A stretch of 64,000 nucleotides of DNA from Actinacidiphila fildesensis (GCF_042652185.1 NZ_JBHSIX010000001.1); one strand, 5' to 3'. Shown: positions 25,581 to 34,620, counted from the stretch's first letter. The notes: generated from the letters alone by a model not told the origin. Made by a program: numbers and translations.

Positions 25581-26599
25581 TGACGGCACACCTGTCCAGA
25601 AGGCGCCGGATCGCGCTCGGCACCGTCCTGCTGCTCGTCCTGGTCGCGGTCGCCGGTGGCGTGTACGTGTTCGGCGGCAGCGGCGGCAAGCGCATCACCG
25701 CCTACTTCGACCAGGCCGTCGGCGTGTACCCCGGCTCCGATCTGCGGGTCCTGGGCGTGAAGGTCGGCAGCATCGACTCGGTGACCCCCGAAGGCCGCCA
25801 GGTGCGGGTGAACCTCACGCTGGACAAGGGCGTGAAGGTGCCGGCCGACGCGGGCGCCGTCGTCGTGGCCCCCAGCATCGTCTCCGACCGTTACATCCAG
25901 CTGAGCCCCGCGTACACCGGCGGCGCGCAGATCGGCGACCGGGCGACGATCCCGTCGAGCCGCACCGCCGGCCCGGTGGAGGTCGACCAGCTCTACGAGA
26001 GCATCACCAGGATCAGTGACGCGCTCGGCCCCAAGGGCGCGAACTCCACGGGCTCGCTCTCCGCACTGCTCGACACCGGCGCCGCGAACCTCGGCGGCAA
26101 CGGCAAGCTGCTCGGCGACACCATCGAGCAGCTCGGCAAGGTCACCAAGACGCTCTCGCTGAACAGCGGCACCTTCTTCGACACGATCACCTATCTGCAG
26201 TCCTTCACGACGATGCTGAAGAACAACGACGGCAACGTCCACCGGGCCGCGCAGCAGCTCTCCGAGGTCACCGGCTTCCTCGCCGAGGACAAGGAGAACC
26301 TCGCCGGTGCGCTGAAACAGCTCGCCACCGCTCTGGGCGAGGTGAAGGGCTTCATCCACGACAACAGGACCCGGCTCAAGTCGGTCGTCGACCAGCTCGC
26401 GCCGCTCACCCAGTCCCTCGTCGACCAGCGGGCCTCCATCGCGGAGGCGCTCGACACCGCGCCGCTCGCGGCCGACAACGTCCTCAACGCGTACGACCCG
26501 GCGCACCGGACGATCGACGGCCGGGCCGACATCAACGAGCTGAGTTTCCCGCTGCCGACCGTCGGCACCGTCTACGGCACGCAGGGAGCGACCCGGTGA
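25580..26599 (+). CDS. MCE family protein, fourth (MceD position)
   Basis: ATG 25580 shares one base with the preceding TGA (TGATG), which settles the start (MTAHLSRRRRIALG) over longer upstream readings. The 339-residue protein has an anchor (RIALGTVLLLVLVAVAGGVY), an MCE domain (YPGSDLRVLGVKVGSIDSVT is its core) and the usual helical extension. It is one of the six subunits of the complex. Confidence 0.9.
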   Translation: MTAHLSRRRRIALGTVLLLVLVAVAGGVYVFGGSGGKRITAYFDQAVGVYPGSDLRVLGVKVGSIDSVTPEGRQVRVNLTLDKGVKVPADAGAVVVAPSIVSDRYIQLSPAYTGGAQIGDRATIPSSRTAGPVEVDQLYESITRISDALGPKGANSTGSLSALLDTGAANLGGNGKLLGDTIEQLGKVTKTLSLNSGTFFDTITYLQSFTTMLKNNDGNVHRAAQQLSEVTGFLAEDKENLAGALKQLATALGEVKGFIHDNRTRLKSVVDQLAPLTQSLVDQRASIAEALDTAPLAADNVLNAYDPAHRTIDGRADINELSFPLPTVGTVYGTQGATR

Positions 26600-27996
26600 G
26601 ACGTACGGACCGGGCCGCCGCCGCGCTGGCCCTCACGCTCGTCCTGGCCGGCTGCTCGGCGCCGGGGCTCGGCGGGATCGACAGCCTGCCGCTGCCGGGC
26701 GGCGCCGACCTGGGCAGCCATCCGTACACCGTCACCGCCGAGTTCGCCGACGTCCTGAGCCTCGTCCCGCAGTCGGCGGTCAAGGTCAACGACGTGGCCG
26801 TGGGCCGGGTCACCGCCATCGACCTCGCGCCGAACGGCTGGACGGCGAAGGTCACGATGCGCGTCAACGGCAAGGTCGTGCTGCCGGCCAACGCGTACGC
26901 CCACCTCGAACAGTCCAGCCTGCTGGGCGAGAAGTTCATCCAGCTCGCCGCCCCGGACCGGCGGACGGGCGGGGAGACCGGCACCGGCCGGCTCGGCGAC
27001 GGCGCCCGCATCCCGCTCGACCACACCAACCGCAACCCGGAGGTCGAGGAGGTGTTCGGCGCGCTGTCGATGCTGCTGAACGGCGGCGGCGTCAACCAGC
27101 TGAAGACGATCACCGTGGAGCTCAACAAGGCCCTGCAGGGCAACGAACCGCAGGTGCGTTCCATGCTGACCCGCGTCAACGCCCTCGTCACGGACCTGGA
27201 CGGCCACAAGCAGGACATCACCGCGGCGCTCGACGGCGTCAACCACCTCTCCGCGACCCTCGCCACCCGCGATCGGCAGATCGGCACGGTGCTCACCGGG
27301 CTCAGCCCCGGCCTGAAGGTGCTGGAGGAGCAGCGCGGTTCGCTCGTGACGATGCTCCGCTCGCTCGGCACCCTGTCCGATGTCGCGGTCACCACCGTGA
27401 ACAGGAGCAAGGACGACATGGTCGCCGACCTCAAGGCGCTCGCGCCCACCCTGCAGCGGCTCGCCGACTCGGGGAAGGCGCTGCCGGACTCGCTCCAGGT
27501 GCTGCTCACGTACCCGTTCACGGACGAGGTGCTCAGCGGTGTCAAGGGCGACTACCTCAACGTCTACCTGGACATGACGGCCGCGCCGGGCACGCAGATC
27601 GTCCCGGAACTCGACTTCGCCGACAATGTCTACCCGCCGCCGACCAGCGACCCGGGCGAGGACGTGGGAGGCACGGACGCGGGGACGGACGCGGGTACGG
27701 ACGCCGGGACCGATGCGGGAACGGACGCGGGGACGGACGCGGGTACGGACGCCGGGACCGACGCCGGAACGGATGCGGGCACGGACGCCGGAACGGATGC
27801 GGGAACGGACGCCGGAACGGATGCGGGCACGGATGCGGGCACCGACGCAGGCACCGACGCCGGTACCGATACCGGCGGTACGGACGCGGGTGCCGACGTC
27901 GGCGGGACGGACGGCGCCAGGTCGTCGCTCTTCCCGCTGCCGTCCGTCGGACCGGTCAGGACCGTGCCGTCGCCCTCGGCGGGGGGGCACTCATGA
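26596..27996 (+). CDS. MCE family lipoprotein, fifth (MceE position), with long Gly-Thr-Asp-Ala repeat
   Basis: GTG 26596 overlaps the preceding stop. The N-terminus is a lipoprotein signal peptide with the lipobox LAGC (ALALTLVLAGCSAPG), as expected for MceE/LprK, so the protein is lipid-anchored outside the membrane. The MCE domain follows (SAVKVNDVAVGRVTAIDLA) with a helical needle to about residue 355. Unusually, the C-terminus then carries seventeen tandem Gly-Thr-Asp-Ala-type units (one ends in Thr). I know of no such tract in standard MceE proteins; it is acidic and likely disordered. Confidence 0.88.
   Translation: MRRTDRAAAALALTLVLAGCSAPGLGGIDSLPLPGGADLGSHPYTVTAEFADVLSLVPQSAVKVNDVAVGRVTAIDLAPNGWTAKVTMRVNGKVVLPANAYAHLEQSSLLGEKFIQLAAPDRRTGGETGTGRLGDGARIPLDHTNRNPEVEEVFGALSMLLNGGGVNQLKTITVELNKALQGNEPQVRSMLTRVNALVTDLDGHKQDITAALDGVNHLSATLATRDRQIGTVLTGLSPGLKVLEEQRGSLVTMLRSLGTLSDVAVTTVNRSKDDMVADLKALAPTLQRLADSGKALPDSLQVLLTYPFTDEVLSGVKGDYLNVYLDMTAAPGTQIVPELDFADNVYPPPTSDPGEDVGGTDAGTDAGTDAGTDAGTDAGTDAGTDAGTDAGTDAGTDAGTDAGTDAGTDAGTDAGTDAGTDAGTDTGGTDAGADVGGTDGARSSLFPLPSVGPVRTVPSPSAGGHS
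27670..27873 (+). repeat. Minisatellite of 12-bp units encoding (Gly-Thr-Asp-Ala)n in the mceE-like gene
   Basis: Seventeen consecutive 12-bp units of form GGN-ACN-GAY-GCN occupy 27670-27873; the last reads GTDT. Third positions vary between units, so the array is kept at protein level rather than being a fresh expansion. All units stay in frame. Confidence 0.9.
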
Positions 27997-29246
27997 TCAC
28001 CCTCGGCACCCGGCTGAAGAACGTCGCCTTCCTCGTGATCGCCGTCCTCGTCCTCGGCTTCATCGGCGCCCGGTACGCCGACCTCGGCCACTACTTCGGC
28101 ATGCGCGGCTACTACGTCGTCAAGGTCCAACTTCCGGAGGCCGGCGGCCTGTTCACCCACTCCAACGTCACCTACCGCGGAGTCTCCGTCGGCCGGGTCG
28201 GACCGATCACGCTCACCGACGACGGTGTGGAGGCCGAGCTGCGGATCAACGACTCGGCGCCGCCCATCCCCTCCCGGCTGCAGGCCGTGGTCGCCAATCT
28301 GTCCGCGGTCGGCGAGCAGTACATCGACCTGCGCCCGACGGCGGACGGCGGGCCGTATCTGGCGGACGGCTCGCGCGTCCCGGTGTCCGACACCCGTACC
28401 CCCGCGCCGGTGACGAACCTGCTCACCAGCGTCGACACCCTCGCCTCCTCCGTGCCGCTGACATCGCTGAAGACCGTGGTCGACGAGTTCGGCAAGGCGT
28501 TCCAGGGCCAGGGGGACAACCTGCAGTCCCTCGTCGACAACAGCACCGACTTCATCCAGGCCGCGAACCGGGCCGAGCCCACCACCACCAAACTCATGAT
28601 CGACGGGGCGACCGTGCTGGGCACCCAGGCGCAGGAGGGCGACGCGATCCGGTCGTTCGCCATCAGCGCCAAGGACCTCGCCGCCCAGCTGAGTGGCTCC
28701 GACGCCGATCTGCGGCGGCTGATCACGGCCGCGCCTGAAGCCGCGACGCAGATCAGCGCGCTGCTGCGGGACCTCGACCCCAGCCTCAGCGTGGTGCTCG
28801 CGAACCTGCTGACCACGTCGGACGTGGCCGTCACCCGCCAGCACGGCATCGAGGAGCTGCTGGTCCGGCTCCCGGCGGTGGCCGCGGCCGGTGCCACGGC
28901 CATCAACGGCAAGGGCGCCAACCTCGGGATGTCGGTGACGTTCTTCTCCCCGCTGCCCTGCACCGCCGGATACGGGGGGACCACGTACCGCAACGGCCTC
29001 GACCTCAGCACCGCGCCGGCCCTCAACACCGGGGCGCGCTGCACCGCTTCACCGGGCAGCGGCATCAACGTCCGCGGTTCCGCCAACGCCCCGAAGGGCG
29101 GCGTACCGGCCGCGACCCGGCCCGGTGCGCTGCTGCTGGGCACCGACGCGGGCGGCACCCTCCCCGCGGCCCTCGGCCTGCCGTCCCTGCCGGCCGCCGG
29201 CCCCTCCGGCATGAGCGGACTGCTCGGACTGGAGCCGCGCCCATGA
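27993..29246 (+). CDS. MCE family protein, sixth (MceF position)
   Basis: The 417-residue protein starts at ATG 27993 within the preceding stop (ATGA). It has an anchor (NVAFLVIAVLVLGFIGARYA), an MCE domain (FTHSNVTYRGVSVGRVGPI) and a long helical part. The C-terminal region is Gly/Ala/Pro-rich. It completes the set of six MCE subunits, the number expected for one hetero-hexameric Mce complex. Confidence 0.9.
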   Translation: MITLGTRLKNVAFLVIAVLVLGFIGARYADLGHYFGMRGYYVVKVQLPEAGGLFTHSNVTYRGVSVGRVGPITLTDDGVEAELRINDSAPPIPSRLQAVVANLSAVGEQYIDLRPTADGGPYLADGSRVPVSDTRTPAPVTNLLTSVDTLASSVPLTSLKTVVDEFGKAFQGQGDNLQSLVDNSTDFIQAANRAEPTTTKLMIDGATVLGTQAQEGDAIRSFAISAKDLAAQLSGSDADLRRLITAAPEAATQISALLRDLDPSLSVVLANLLTTSDVAVTRQHGIEELLVRLPAVAAAGATAINGKGANLGMSVTFFSPLPCTAGYGGTTYRNGLDLSTAPALNTGARCTASPGSGINVRGSANAPKGGVPAATRPGALLLGTDAGGTLPAALGLPSLPAAGPSGMSGLLGLEPRP

Positions 29247-29800
29247 CCGGCCGACGGATGACCCTCCCCACTCCGCCGACGGTTCCTGCGGCGGTCAGAG
29301 GAGCCGTCGCCTGGGCGGTGGCGGCGGCGATCGTGGTGTTCTGCGCCTTCGCCGGCTGGTCGTACCGGCAGGCGCGGACGGACGAGTCGCTCGCCTACGC
29401 CAAGGCCCGCGACGCCGTCCTCGCCGACGGGCGGCAGAACATCGTCCGTCTCAACAGCATCGACGGCACCGATGCCCAGCACGTCCAGGCCGGTCTGCGG
29501 CAATGGCTCGACGCCACCACAGGGCCGCTGCACGACGAGATGGCCCGCACCAACGCCAAGAGCGACACCTCGCTGCAACAGGCCGGCACCAGCGCCCGCT
29601 GCACCGTCACCGACGCCGCCGTCACCGAACTCGACACCCGGTCGGGCACGGCCAGGCTCATCGCGACGGTGCAGGTGGCGGTGACCCCACGCGGCGGCGC
29701 GCCCACCACCGACCGCAAGCGCTTCGAGGCCGGGCTCGCCCGTACCTCCGGGGGCTGGCGGCTCACGGCGATCAACGCGGTACCCGTCGGTGCGGGCTGA
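29243..29800 (+). CDS. Mce-associated membrane protein 1
   Basis: The 185-residue protein has a single N-terminal transmembrane helix (AVAWAVAAAIVVFCAFAGWS) and an exported domain that opens YRQARTDESLAYAKARDAVL and ends with a GGWRLTAINAVPV strand. This NTF2-like layout is that of mycobacterial Mam/Mas (Mce-associated) proteins, which stabilise the complex. Its ATG overlaps the mceF-like stop. It is most similar in layout to the third associated protein, suggesting an old duplication. Confidence 0.85.
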   Translation: MTGRRMTLPTPPTVPAAVRGAVAWAVAAAIVVFCAFAGWSYRQARTDESLAYAKARDAVLADGRQNIVRLNSIDGTDAQHVQAGLRQWLDATTGPLHDEMARTNAKSDTSLQQAGTSARCTVTDAAVTELDTRSGTARLIATVQVAVTPRGGAPTTDRKRFEAGLARTSGGWRLTAINAVPVGAG

Positions 29801-29821
29801 TCCGGAGAGAGGGCGGCGAAC

Positions 29822-30436
29822 GTGAGCACCACAGAAGACACCAGGACCGAGCCCGCCGACGAGGCGGAAGAGACGGTCGGGAGGGCGGATGCGGTCGAGG
29901 AGCCCGAGGACGCGCCCACACCGGGCCTGCGGCGTCGCGTCACCCCGGCGGCCGCGATCGTCGCCGGGCTGCTCGCCGTACTGCTGCTGACGGGTGTCGG
30001 ACTGCTGATCCGGACCTCCCAGCTGACGGACCCGGAGGCCACGTCCAACACGGCGCTCACCGACACGGGAGCCACCAGCCGGGTCATCGGCGATGTCAGC
30101 AACACCCTCGGCAAGGTCTTCTCGTACACGCCCGAGGACACCCAGGCCACCGAGCTGGCGGCGAGGGAACTGCTCGCCGGAACGGCGGCCGGACAGTACG
30201 AGGCGCTGTTCGGGCAGGTCAAGCAGCAGGTGGCCGCGCAGAAGCTGACACTCACCACCCATGTGGTGCGGGCCGGGGTCACCCGGCTCGACGGCGACAG
30301 CGCGCAGCTCCTCGTCTTCCTGGACCAGACGGCGGAGCGCAAGGGAAAGAAGGCCACCACCGCGGCGGCCCAGCTGTCGGTGACCGCCCGGTTCCACGAC
30401 GGGCACTGGCAGATCACCGACATCACGTCCCGGTAG
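29822..30436 (+). CDS. Mce-associated membrane protein 2
   Basis: GTG 29822 follows GGAGAGAGGG and gives 204 residues: an acidic N-terminal cytoplasmic tail (about 1-45), one transmembrane helix (AAAIVAGLLAVLLLTGVGLL) and an exported domain ending in a GHWQITDITSR strand. It resembles the fourth associated protein (VFSYTPEDT compared with VFSYNYADT), so the four form two pairs. Confidence 0.83.
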   Translation: MSTTEDTRTEPADEAEETVGRADAVEEPEDAPTPGLRRRVTPAAAIVAGLLAVLLLTGVGLLIRTSQLTDPEATSNTALTDTGATSRVIGDVSNTLGKVFSYTPEDTQATELAARELLAGTAAGQYEALFGQVKQQVAAQKLTLTTHVVRAGVTRLDGDSAQLLVFLDQTAERKGKKATTAAAQLSVTARFHDGHWQITDITSR

Positions 30437-30447
30437 GGGAGAGGCAG

Positions 30448-30999
30448 ATGGCAGGTACGAAGACGTGGAACCCGCTGCTGGTGGCAGCCGTCGCGCTGGC
30501 CGTCCTCGCGGCGGCCGCCGCCGGCTGGGGCGGTTGGGCCTGGTACGGGGCGGCGCACGACGACTCCGCCGGGTACGCGCAGACCCGTGAGCAGGTGCTG
30601 GCCGCCGGTCAACAGGGCGTGCAGAACATGAACACCCTCGACCACAAGAACCTGACCCAGGGCCTCGACACCTGGCAGAACTCGACCACCGGGGACCTGC
30701 GCACCCAACTGGTGCAGGGCAGGGCGGAGTTCGAGAAGCAGGTGCGGCAGGCGCAGACGGTGACCACGGCGAAGGTGCTGTCCGGCTCGGTGACCGAGCT
30801 GGACGTCCGGGCCGGAAAGGCGAGCGTGATGGTGGCGCTGCGGATCACGGTCACCGCGCCCAAGAGCCAGCCGTCGGCCAAGGAGAGCCGGCTGCTCGGC
30901 GAGCTGACCCGTACGCCTGATGGCTGGAAGCTCAGTGCCCTCGGCCAGGCGCCGGTCGGGGAGACCGCCCCCACTTCGCAGCCGTCCGCCGCCGGTTAG
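30448..30999 (+). CDS. Mce-associated membrane protein 3
   Basis: ATG 30448 follows GGGGAGAGG. The 183-residue protein has an N-terminal transmembrane helix (LLVAAVALAVLAAAAAGWGG) and an NTF2-like exported domain. AGYAQTREQVLAAGQQGVQN and the DGWKLSALGQAPVG end align with the first associated protein (AYAKARDAVLADGRQNIVR; GGWRLTAINAVPVG). Confidence 0.84.
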   Translation: MAGTKTWNPLLVAAVALAVLAAAAAGWGGWAWYGAAHDDSAGYAQTREQVLAAGQQGVQNMNTLDHKNLTQGLDTWQNSTTGDLRTQLVQGRAEFEKQVRQAQTVTTAKVLSGSVTELDVRAGKASVMVALRITVTAPKSQPSAKESRLLGELTRTPDGWKLSALGQAPVGETAPTSQPSAAG

Positions 31000-31022
31000 A
31001 GGACCCGAGAGGACCCGCGTAC

Positions 31023-31733
31023 ATGTCGACGACCCGCCACCTCATCAACCGGCAGCGCCGCCTGGCCGCCGCACCGCCCGCGAACCGGACGCGCCCGGGA
31101 CCGCCGCCCGCGCCCGAGCAGGACAAGCCCGGACAGAAGCCGGAACAGAAGCAGAAACGGGATCGGAAGCCCGCGCAGAAACCGTCGGTCAAGAAGCCCG
31201 GCCGGGGCCGCGGCGGCAGCGTGCTCCACCGGGTCGTGGCGGCCCTGGGCCTGCTGACGGTGCTGCTCGGCGGGTTCGCCGGCTGGGCCGCTATGGAGGC
31301 GGCCACGCTCCACGACACCGCGGCCACCCGTAACACCGCCCTCATCGACACCGCCCGCACCAGCGAGGTCAAGGGCATGGTGACGCAGGCGGTGAACTCG
31401 GTCTTCTCCTACAACTACGCCGACACCGCACGGACGGACCAGGCGGCGAAGAAGCTGCTGACCGGCAAGGCGGTGCAGCAGTACGCGGACATGCTCGCCC
31501 AGGTGCGCAAGCAGGCGCCGGTGCAGAAGCTCGTCCTGACGACGACGGTCACCGACAGCGGGGTGGAGCTGATCGACGGCGACCGGGCCCGGGTGCTGAT
31601 CTTCGCGGACCAGCGGAACACCCGTACCGCGCCGAAGGAGGAGACGACCTACGCGGCGGCCATGTTCGCCGTGGACGCCGTCCACCAGGACGGTGTCTGG
31701 AAGATCGGCAACATCGACACCTTCAACCGCTGA
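31023..31733 (+). CDS. Mce-associated membrane protein 4
   Basis: The 236-residue protein has a long basic, Pro/Gln/Lys-rich cytoplasmic N-terminus (about 1-65), a transmembrane helix (VVAALGLLTVLLGGFAGWAA) and an exported domain with SEVKGMVTQAVNSVFSYNYA. It ends in a strand (VWKIGNIDTFNR). It is the last gene of the mce operon before the CrcB pair and matches the second associated protein. Confidence 0.84.
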   Translation: MSTTRHLINRQRRLAAAPPANRTRPGPPPAPEQDKPGQKPEQKQKRDRKPAQKPSVKKPGRGRGGSVLHRVVAALGLLTVLLGGFAGWAAMEAATLHDTAATRNTALIDTARTSEVKGMVTQAVNSVFSYNYADTARTDQAAKKLLTGKAVQQYADMLAQVRKQAPVQKLVLTTTVTDSGVELIDGDRARVLIFADQRNTRTAPKEETTYAAAMFAVDAVHQDGVWKIGNIDTFNR

Positions 31734-31773
31734 CCGGCAGGCCGTCGGGGCCCGGCCGGTATCGTTGAGCGCG

Positions 31774-32256
31774 ATGTCCCGTCGCGAAGTGGTGAACGAG
31801 CCCATCGACCCCGATGTCGATCTGCGCGTGCCGGCGCAGCGCGACGAGCTGGTGCGCCACCAGGTGTCGGTACTCGGCGTGATCTCGCTGGGCGGTGCGG
31901 CTGGCGCCTGCGCCCGGTACGGCGCCGCGCTGCTCTGGCCCACGCCCGTCGGCGGCTTCCCCTGGACGACGCTGCTGGTCAACACCGTCGGCTGCGCCGT
32001 GATCGGGGTGTTCATGGTGCTGATCAGCGAGGTGTGGACCGCGCACCGGCTGGTGCGGCCGTTCTTCGGGACCGGGGTGCTGGGCGGCTTCACCACCTTC
32101 TCCAGCTACGCCGTGGACATCCGAAACCTGCTGGAGCAGGGCGAGGCCGGGACCGGTCTGGCCTATCTGGCGGGGACGGCGCTCGCCGCCCTGGCGGCCG
32201 TGTGGACCGCCGCCGTGCTGACCCGCCGCCTGGCGGTCCGGGGTGAGGCGCGGTGA
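31774..32256 (+). CDS. crcB: Fluoride channel subunit CrcB/Fluc, first copy
   Basis: The 160-residue protein has four transmembrane spans and the Fluc signatures GGAAGACARYG, NTVGCAVIG and the central GGFTTFSSYAVD. Fluc channels export fluoride passively as a dual-topology dimer. Actinobacteria often have two dissimilar subunits that form a heterodimer, and the next gene is that partner, overlapping by 4 bases (GTGA). An extra 35-residue hydrophilic N-terminus is present. I see no fluoride riboswitch in the 40 bases before it. Confidence 0.92.
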   Translation: MSRREVVNEPIDPDVDLRVPAQRDELVRHQVSVLGVISLGGAAGACARYGAALLWPTPVGGFPWTTLLVNTVGCAVIGVFMVLISEVWTAHRLVRPFFGTGVLGGFTTFSSYAVDIRNLLEQGEAGTGLAYLAGTALAALAAVWTAAVLTRRLAVRGEAR

Positions 32257-32627
32257 ACTGGCTGCTCGTCATCGCCGGCGCCGCCGTCGGCGCCCCGCTG
32301 CGCTATCTGACCGACCGTTGCGTCCAGGCCCGGCACGAGACGGCCTTTCCCTGGGGAACGTTCACCGTCAATGTGGCCGGCTGCCTGGTGCTCGGCATCG
32401 TCGCCGGCGCGGTGACCGCCGGGGCCGCCTCGTCCTCCGTGCAGCTGCTGCTGGGCACCGGCTTGTGCGGGGCGCTGACGACGTACTCGACGTTCTCCTT
32501 CGAGACGCTGCGGCTGGCCGAGGACGGGGCCCGGTTCTTCGCCGCCGCGAACGTGGTGGTGAGCATCACCGCCGGGCTGGGCGCCGTCTACACCGGTGTG
32601 GCCGTCGCCCAGACGCTCTGGGCATGA
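32253..32627 (+). CDS. crcB: Fluoride channel subunit CrcB/Fluc, second copy
   Basis: The 124-residue protein is the second Fluc subunit, with GAAVGAPLRYLTDR, NVAGCLVLGIV and GALTTYSTFSFETL. Its GTG overlaps the end of the first copy, so both are co-translated, as expected for a heterodimeric channel with opposite topologies. Confidence 0.92.
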   Translation: MNWLLVIAGAAVGAPLRYLTDRCVQARHETAFPWGTFTVNVAGCLVLGIVAGAVTAGAASSSVQLLLGTGLCGALTTYSTFSFETLRLAEDGARFFAAANVVVSITAGLGAVYTGVAVAQTLWA

Positions 32628-32643
32628 AGCGCGGCGTCGTCCC

Positions 32644-33798
32644 TCACAGCCAGTTGCGCCGCTTGAAGACCATGTACAGCCCGACGCAGACCACGCCCAT
32701 CAGCCCGATGGCGAACGGGTAGCCGAAGACCCACTTCAGCTCGGGCATGGTCTCGAAGTTCATGCCGTAGACCGTGCCGATCAGGGTCGGGGCGAAGAGG
32801 ATGGCCGCCCAGGACGAGATCTTCTTGATCTCGTCGTTCTGGGCGTTGCTGGCTTCGGCGAGCTGCTTCATCTCCTCGTTCTGCGCCTGGGTGACCAGGG
32901 TGGCGTTGACGGCGAGGATGTCCGCGATCATCTGCCGGAAGCCGTCCACCCGCTCGACGACGGTGGTGGCGTGGTCGTCGACGTCCCGCAGATAGCGCCG
33001 CAGCTCCTCGTCGGTGCCGTACTTCTCGAATCCGGCGGTCAGCGCCGAGAGGATGTTGAGCAGCGGGCGGGTGGCGCGCTGGAACTCGACGACCTCGCGG
33101 GACAGCTCGTAGATACGGCGGGAGACCTTCGGGTCGCCGCCGAAGACCTCGGTCTCGATCTCGTCGATGTCGTTCTGCAGGCCCGCGATGACCGGCGCGT
33201 ACCCGTCGACGACGGAGTCGAGCACGGCGTAGAGCACCGCCTCGGGCCCCAGCCGCAGCAGCTCGGGATCGGCCTCCAGCCGGGCGCGCACGGTCGACAG
33301 GTCGGGCGACTGGCTGTGCCGGACGGTGAGGACGAAGTCCGGGCCGACGAAGAGGTGCAGCTCGCCGAAGTCGACCTCCTCGGCGTCGTCGAGGTAGCGG
33401 GCGGCGCGCAGCACGACGAAGAGGGTGTCGCCGTAGCGCTCCAGCTTCGGCCGCTGATGGGCGACGACGGCGTCCTCGACCGCCAGCTCGTGCAGTCCGA
33501 ACGCGGCCGCCGCGGCCAGCAGCTGGTCCTCCGCCGGCCGGTAGAGGCCGATCCAGGCCATGGCGTCCGGGGTGTCGGGCAGCTTCCGGTAGGCCTCGGT
33601 GAGGGTGGCAGGGGTGTCGATCCGGTGGCCGTCGCGGTAGAGCGCCGCGTCGATCACGCTGTTCTCCACGGGACCGGCCTCCGCCGTCTCGTCCGCCGGG
33701 TGCCGGGGCTCCATGGAGCGCTCGGGGGCCGCGTCCGCGGCCTGGTTGCGCTGGTCTCGCTTGTGCGGGCGCAGTGCCCGGGGACGCCGGTCCGACAT
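32644..33798 (-). CDS. corA: CorA-family magnesium/cobalt transporter
   Basis: The 384-residue protein has the CorA plan: a long cytoplasmic N-terminal domain, a stalk helix, and two C-terminal transmembrane helices with the diagnostic G-M-N motif (GTVYGMNFETMP) between them. The loop after it is acidic. CorA channels import magnesium as pentamers. ATG 33798 lies at the start of a basic N-terminal tail. The gene converges on the second crcB, whose stop is 17 bases away. Confidence 0.92.
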   Translation of the reverse strand: MSDRRPRALRPHKRDQRNQAADAAPERSMEPRHPADETAEAGPVENSVIDAALYRDGHRIDTPATLTEAYRKLPDTPDAMAWIGLYRPAEDQLLAAAAAFGLHELAVEDAVVAHQRPKLERYGDTLFVVLRAARYLDDAEEVDFGELHLFVGPDFVLTVRHSQSPDLSTVRARLEADPELLRLGPEAVLYAVLDSVVDGYAPVIAGLQNDIDEIETEVFGGDPKVSRRIYELSREVVEFQRATRPLLNILSALTAGFEKYGTDEELRRYLRDVDDHATTVVERVDGFRQMIADILAVNATLVTQAQNEEMKQLAEASNAQNDEIKKISSWAAILFAPTLIGTVYGMNFETMPELKWVFGYPFAIGLMGVVCVGLYMVFKRRNWL

Positions 33799-34016
33799 GG
33801 CGGGCTCTTTCCTGGCGGAGCGGATCTGCTCGGACGGGCATCACGCTACGGCGGTCCGTCGCGGATCCACGGTAGCCCGGGGCGCGGGCCCCGGAGCGGG
33901 GCCGTTGGCCCGTCCGAGTGGTGTTCATACGAAAAGCGGCGCGGATCCCGAGATCGCCGTGCCCCGTCCACATGATGAGGGACATACGCAGACCAACCGA
34001 TCGAAAGCGAGGGGCC

Positions 34017-34418
34017 GTGGCCACCACAGCAAGCACCGCAACCGCCGCAACTGCCACAACCACCAGGGTCGCGCAGTTCTGGACCGTCCTCCTCGGCGTT
34101 CTCGCCGGGATCCTCACCGCGCTGCGGCTCACCGCCCCGGCCCGTGCCGCCCGTCGCGAGGTCGTGGCGTCCGAGCGGACCGCGCCGGCCGTCCCGCTGT
34201 CGCCCCTCGCGGCCTTCGCCGGGAGCGCGCCCCGCGGCGAACGGTCCCTGCCGCCCACCATCAAGCAGCGCATCCGTGCCGAGGCCCACGGCGCCTCACC
34301 CGTCTCCCGGACGCGCACCGCGGGCCTCGGCGACACGCACCTCACGCCCGCCGCGGACGCCCCCGCCCTGGTCCCGGCGGACGACGACCGCTTCGACCGC
34401 CTCCCCTGCGCGGCCTGA
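34017..34418 (+). CDS. Small protein with one hydrophobic helix, DUF6344-like
   Basis: GTG 34017 follows GCGAGGGG and gives 133 residues. After an Ala/Thr-rich start comes a single hydrophobic span (VAQFWTVLLGVLAGILTALR), then an Ala/Pro-rich tail with little predicted structure. The layout recalls the streptomycete DUF6344 family, a tentative match. The frame opens earlier (33918) but without a ribosome site. Confidence 0.55.
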   Translation: MATTASTATAATATTTRVAQFWTVLLGVLAGILTALRLTAPARAARREVVASERTAPAVPLSPLAAFAGSAPRGERSLPPTIKQRIRAEAHGASPVSRTRTAGLGDTHLTPAADAPALVPADDDRFDRLPCAA

Positions 34419-34620
34419 TCCACCGCAGGACCGACACCGTTCGACCGTCTCCACCCGTACGTCCGAACCGACCCTCCTGAGCCACCGCACCACTTGTCGT
34501 GTCGAGACCGCCTCTCCGGAGCGCGGGAATCTCCACGACGGAGAACCCAGGACCTTGATATTCCGAGCCCAGCCCCACCCGGCCTGCCGGACGAGGGTGC
34601 GTGCCTGGTAGGCATGGCCC

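Noticed and set aside
27670..27873. CRISPR-like array
   Set aside because: The regular repeat is a 12-bp coding unit for Gly-Thr-Asp-Ala with no unique spacers, so it is a minisatellite.
31734..31773. Possible fluoride riboswitch before crcB
   Set aside because: Only 40 bases are available and the crcB RNA motif cannot be found there.
32588..34615. 675-codon minus-strand frame spanning corA and its upstream gap
   Set aside because: It reads out of frame with corA, shows no domain, and covers the start of the neighbouring plus-strand gene; arginine/alanine-rich as typical of shadow frames.
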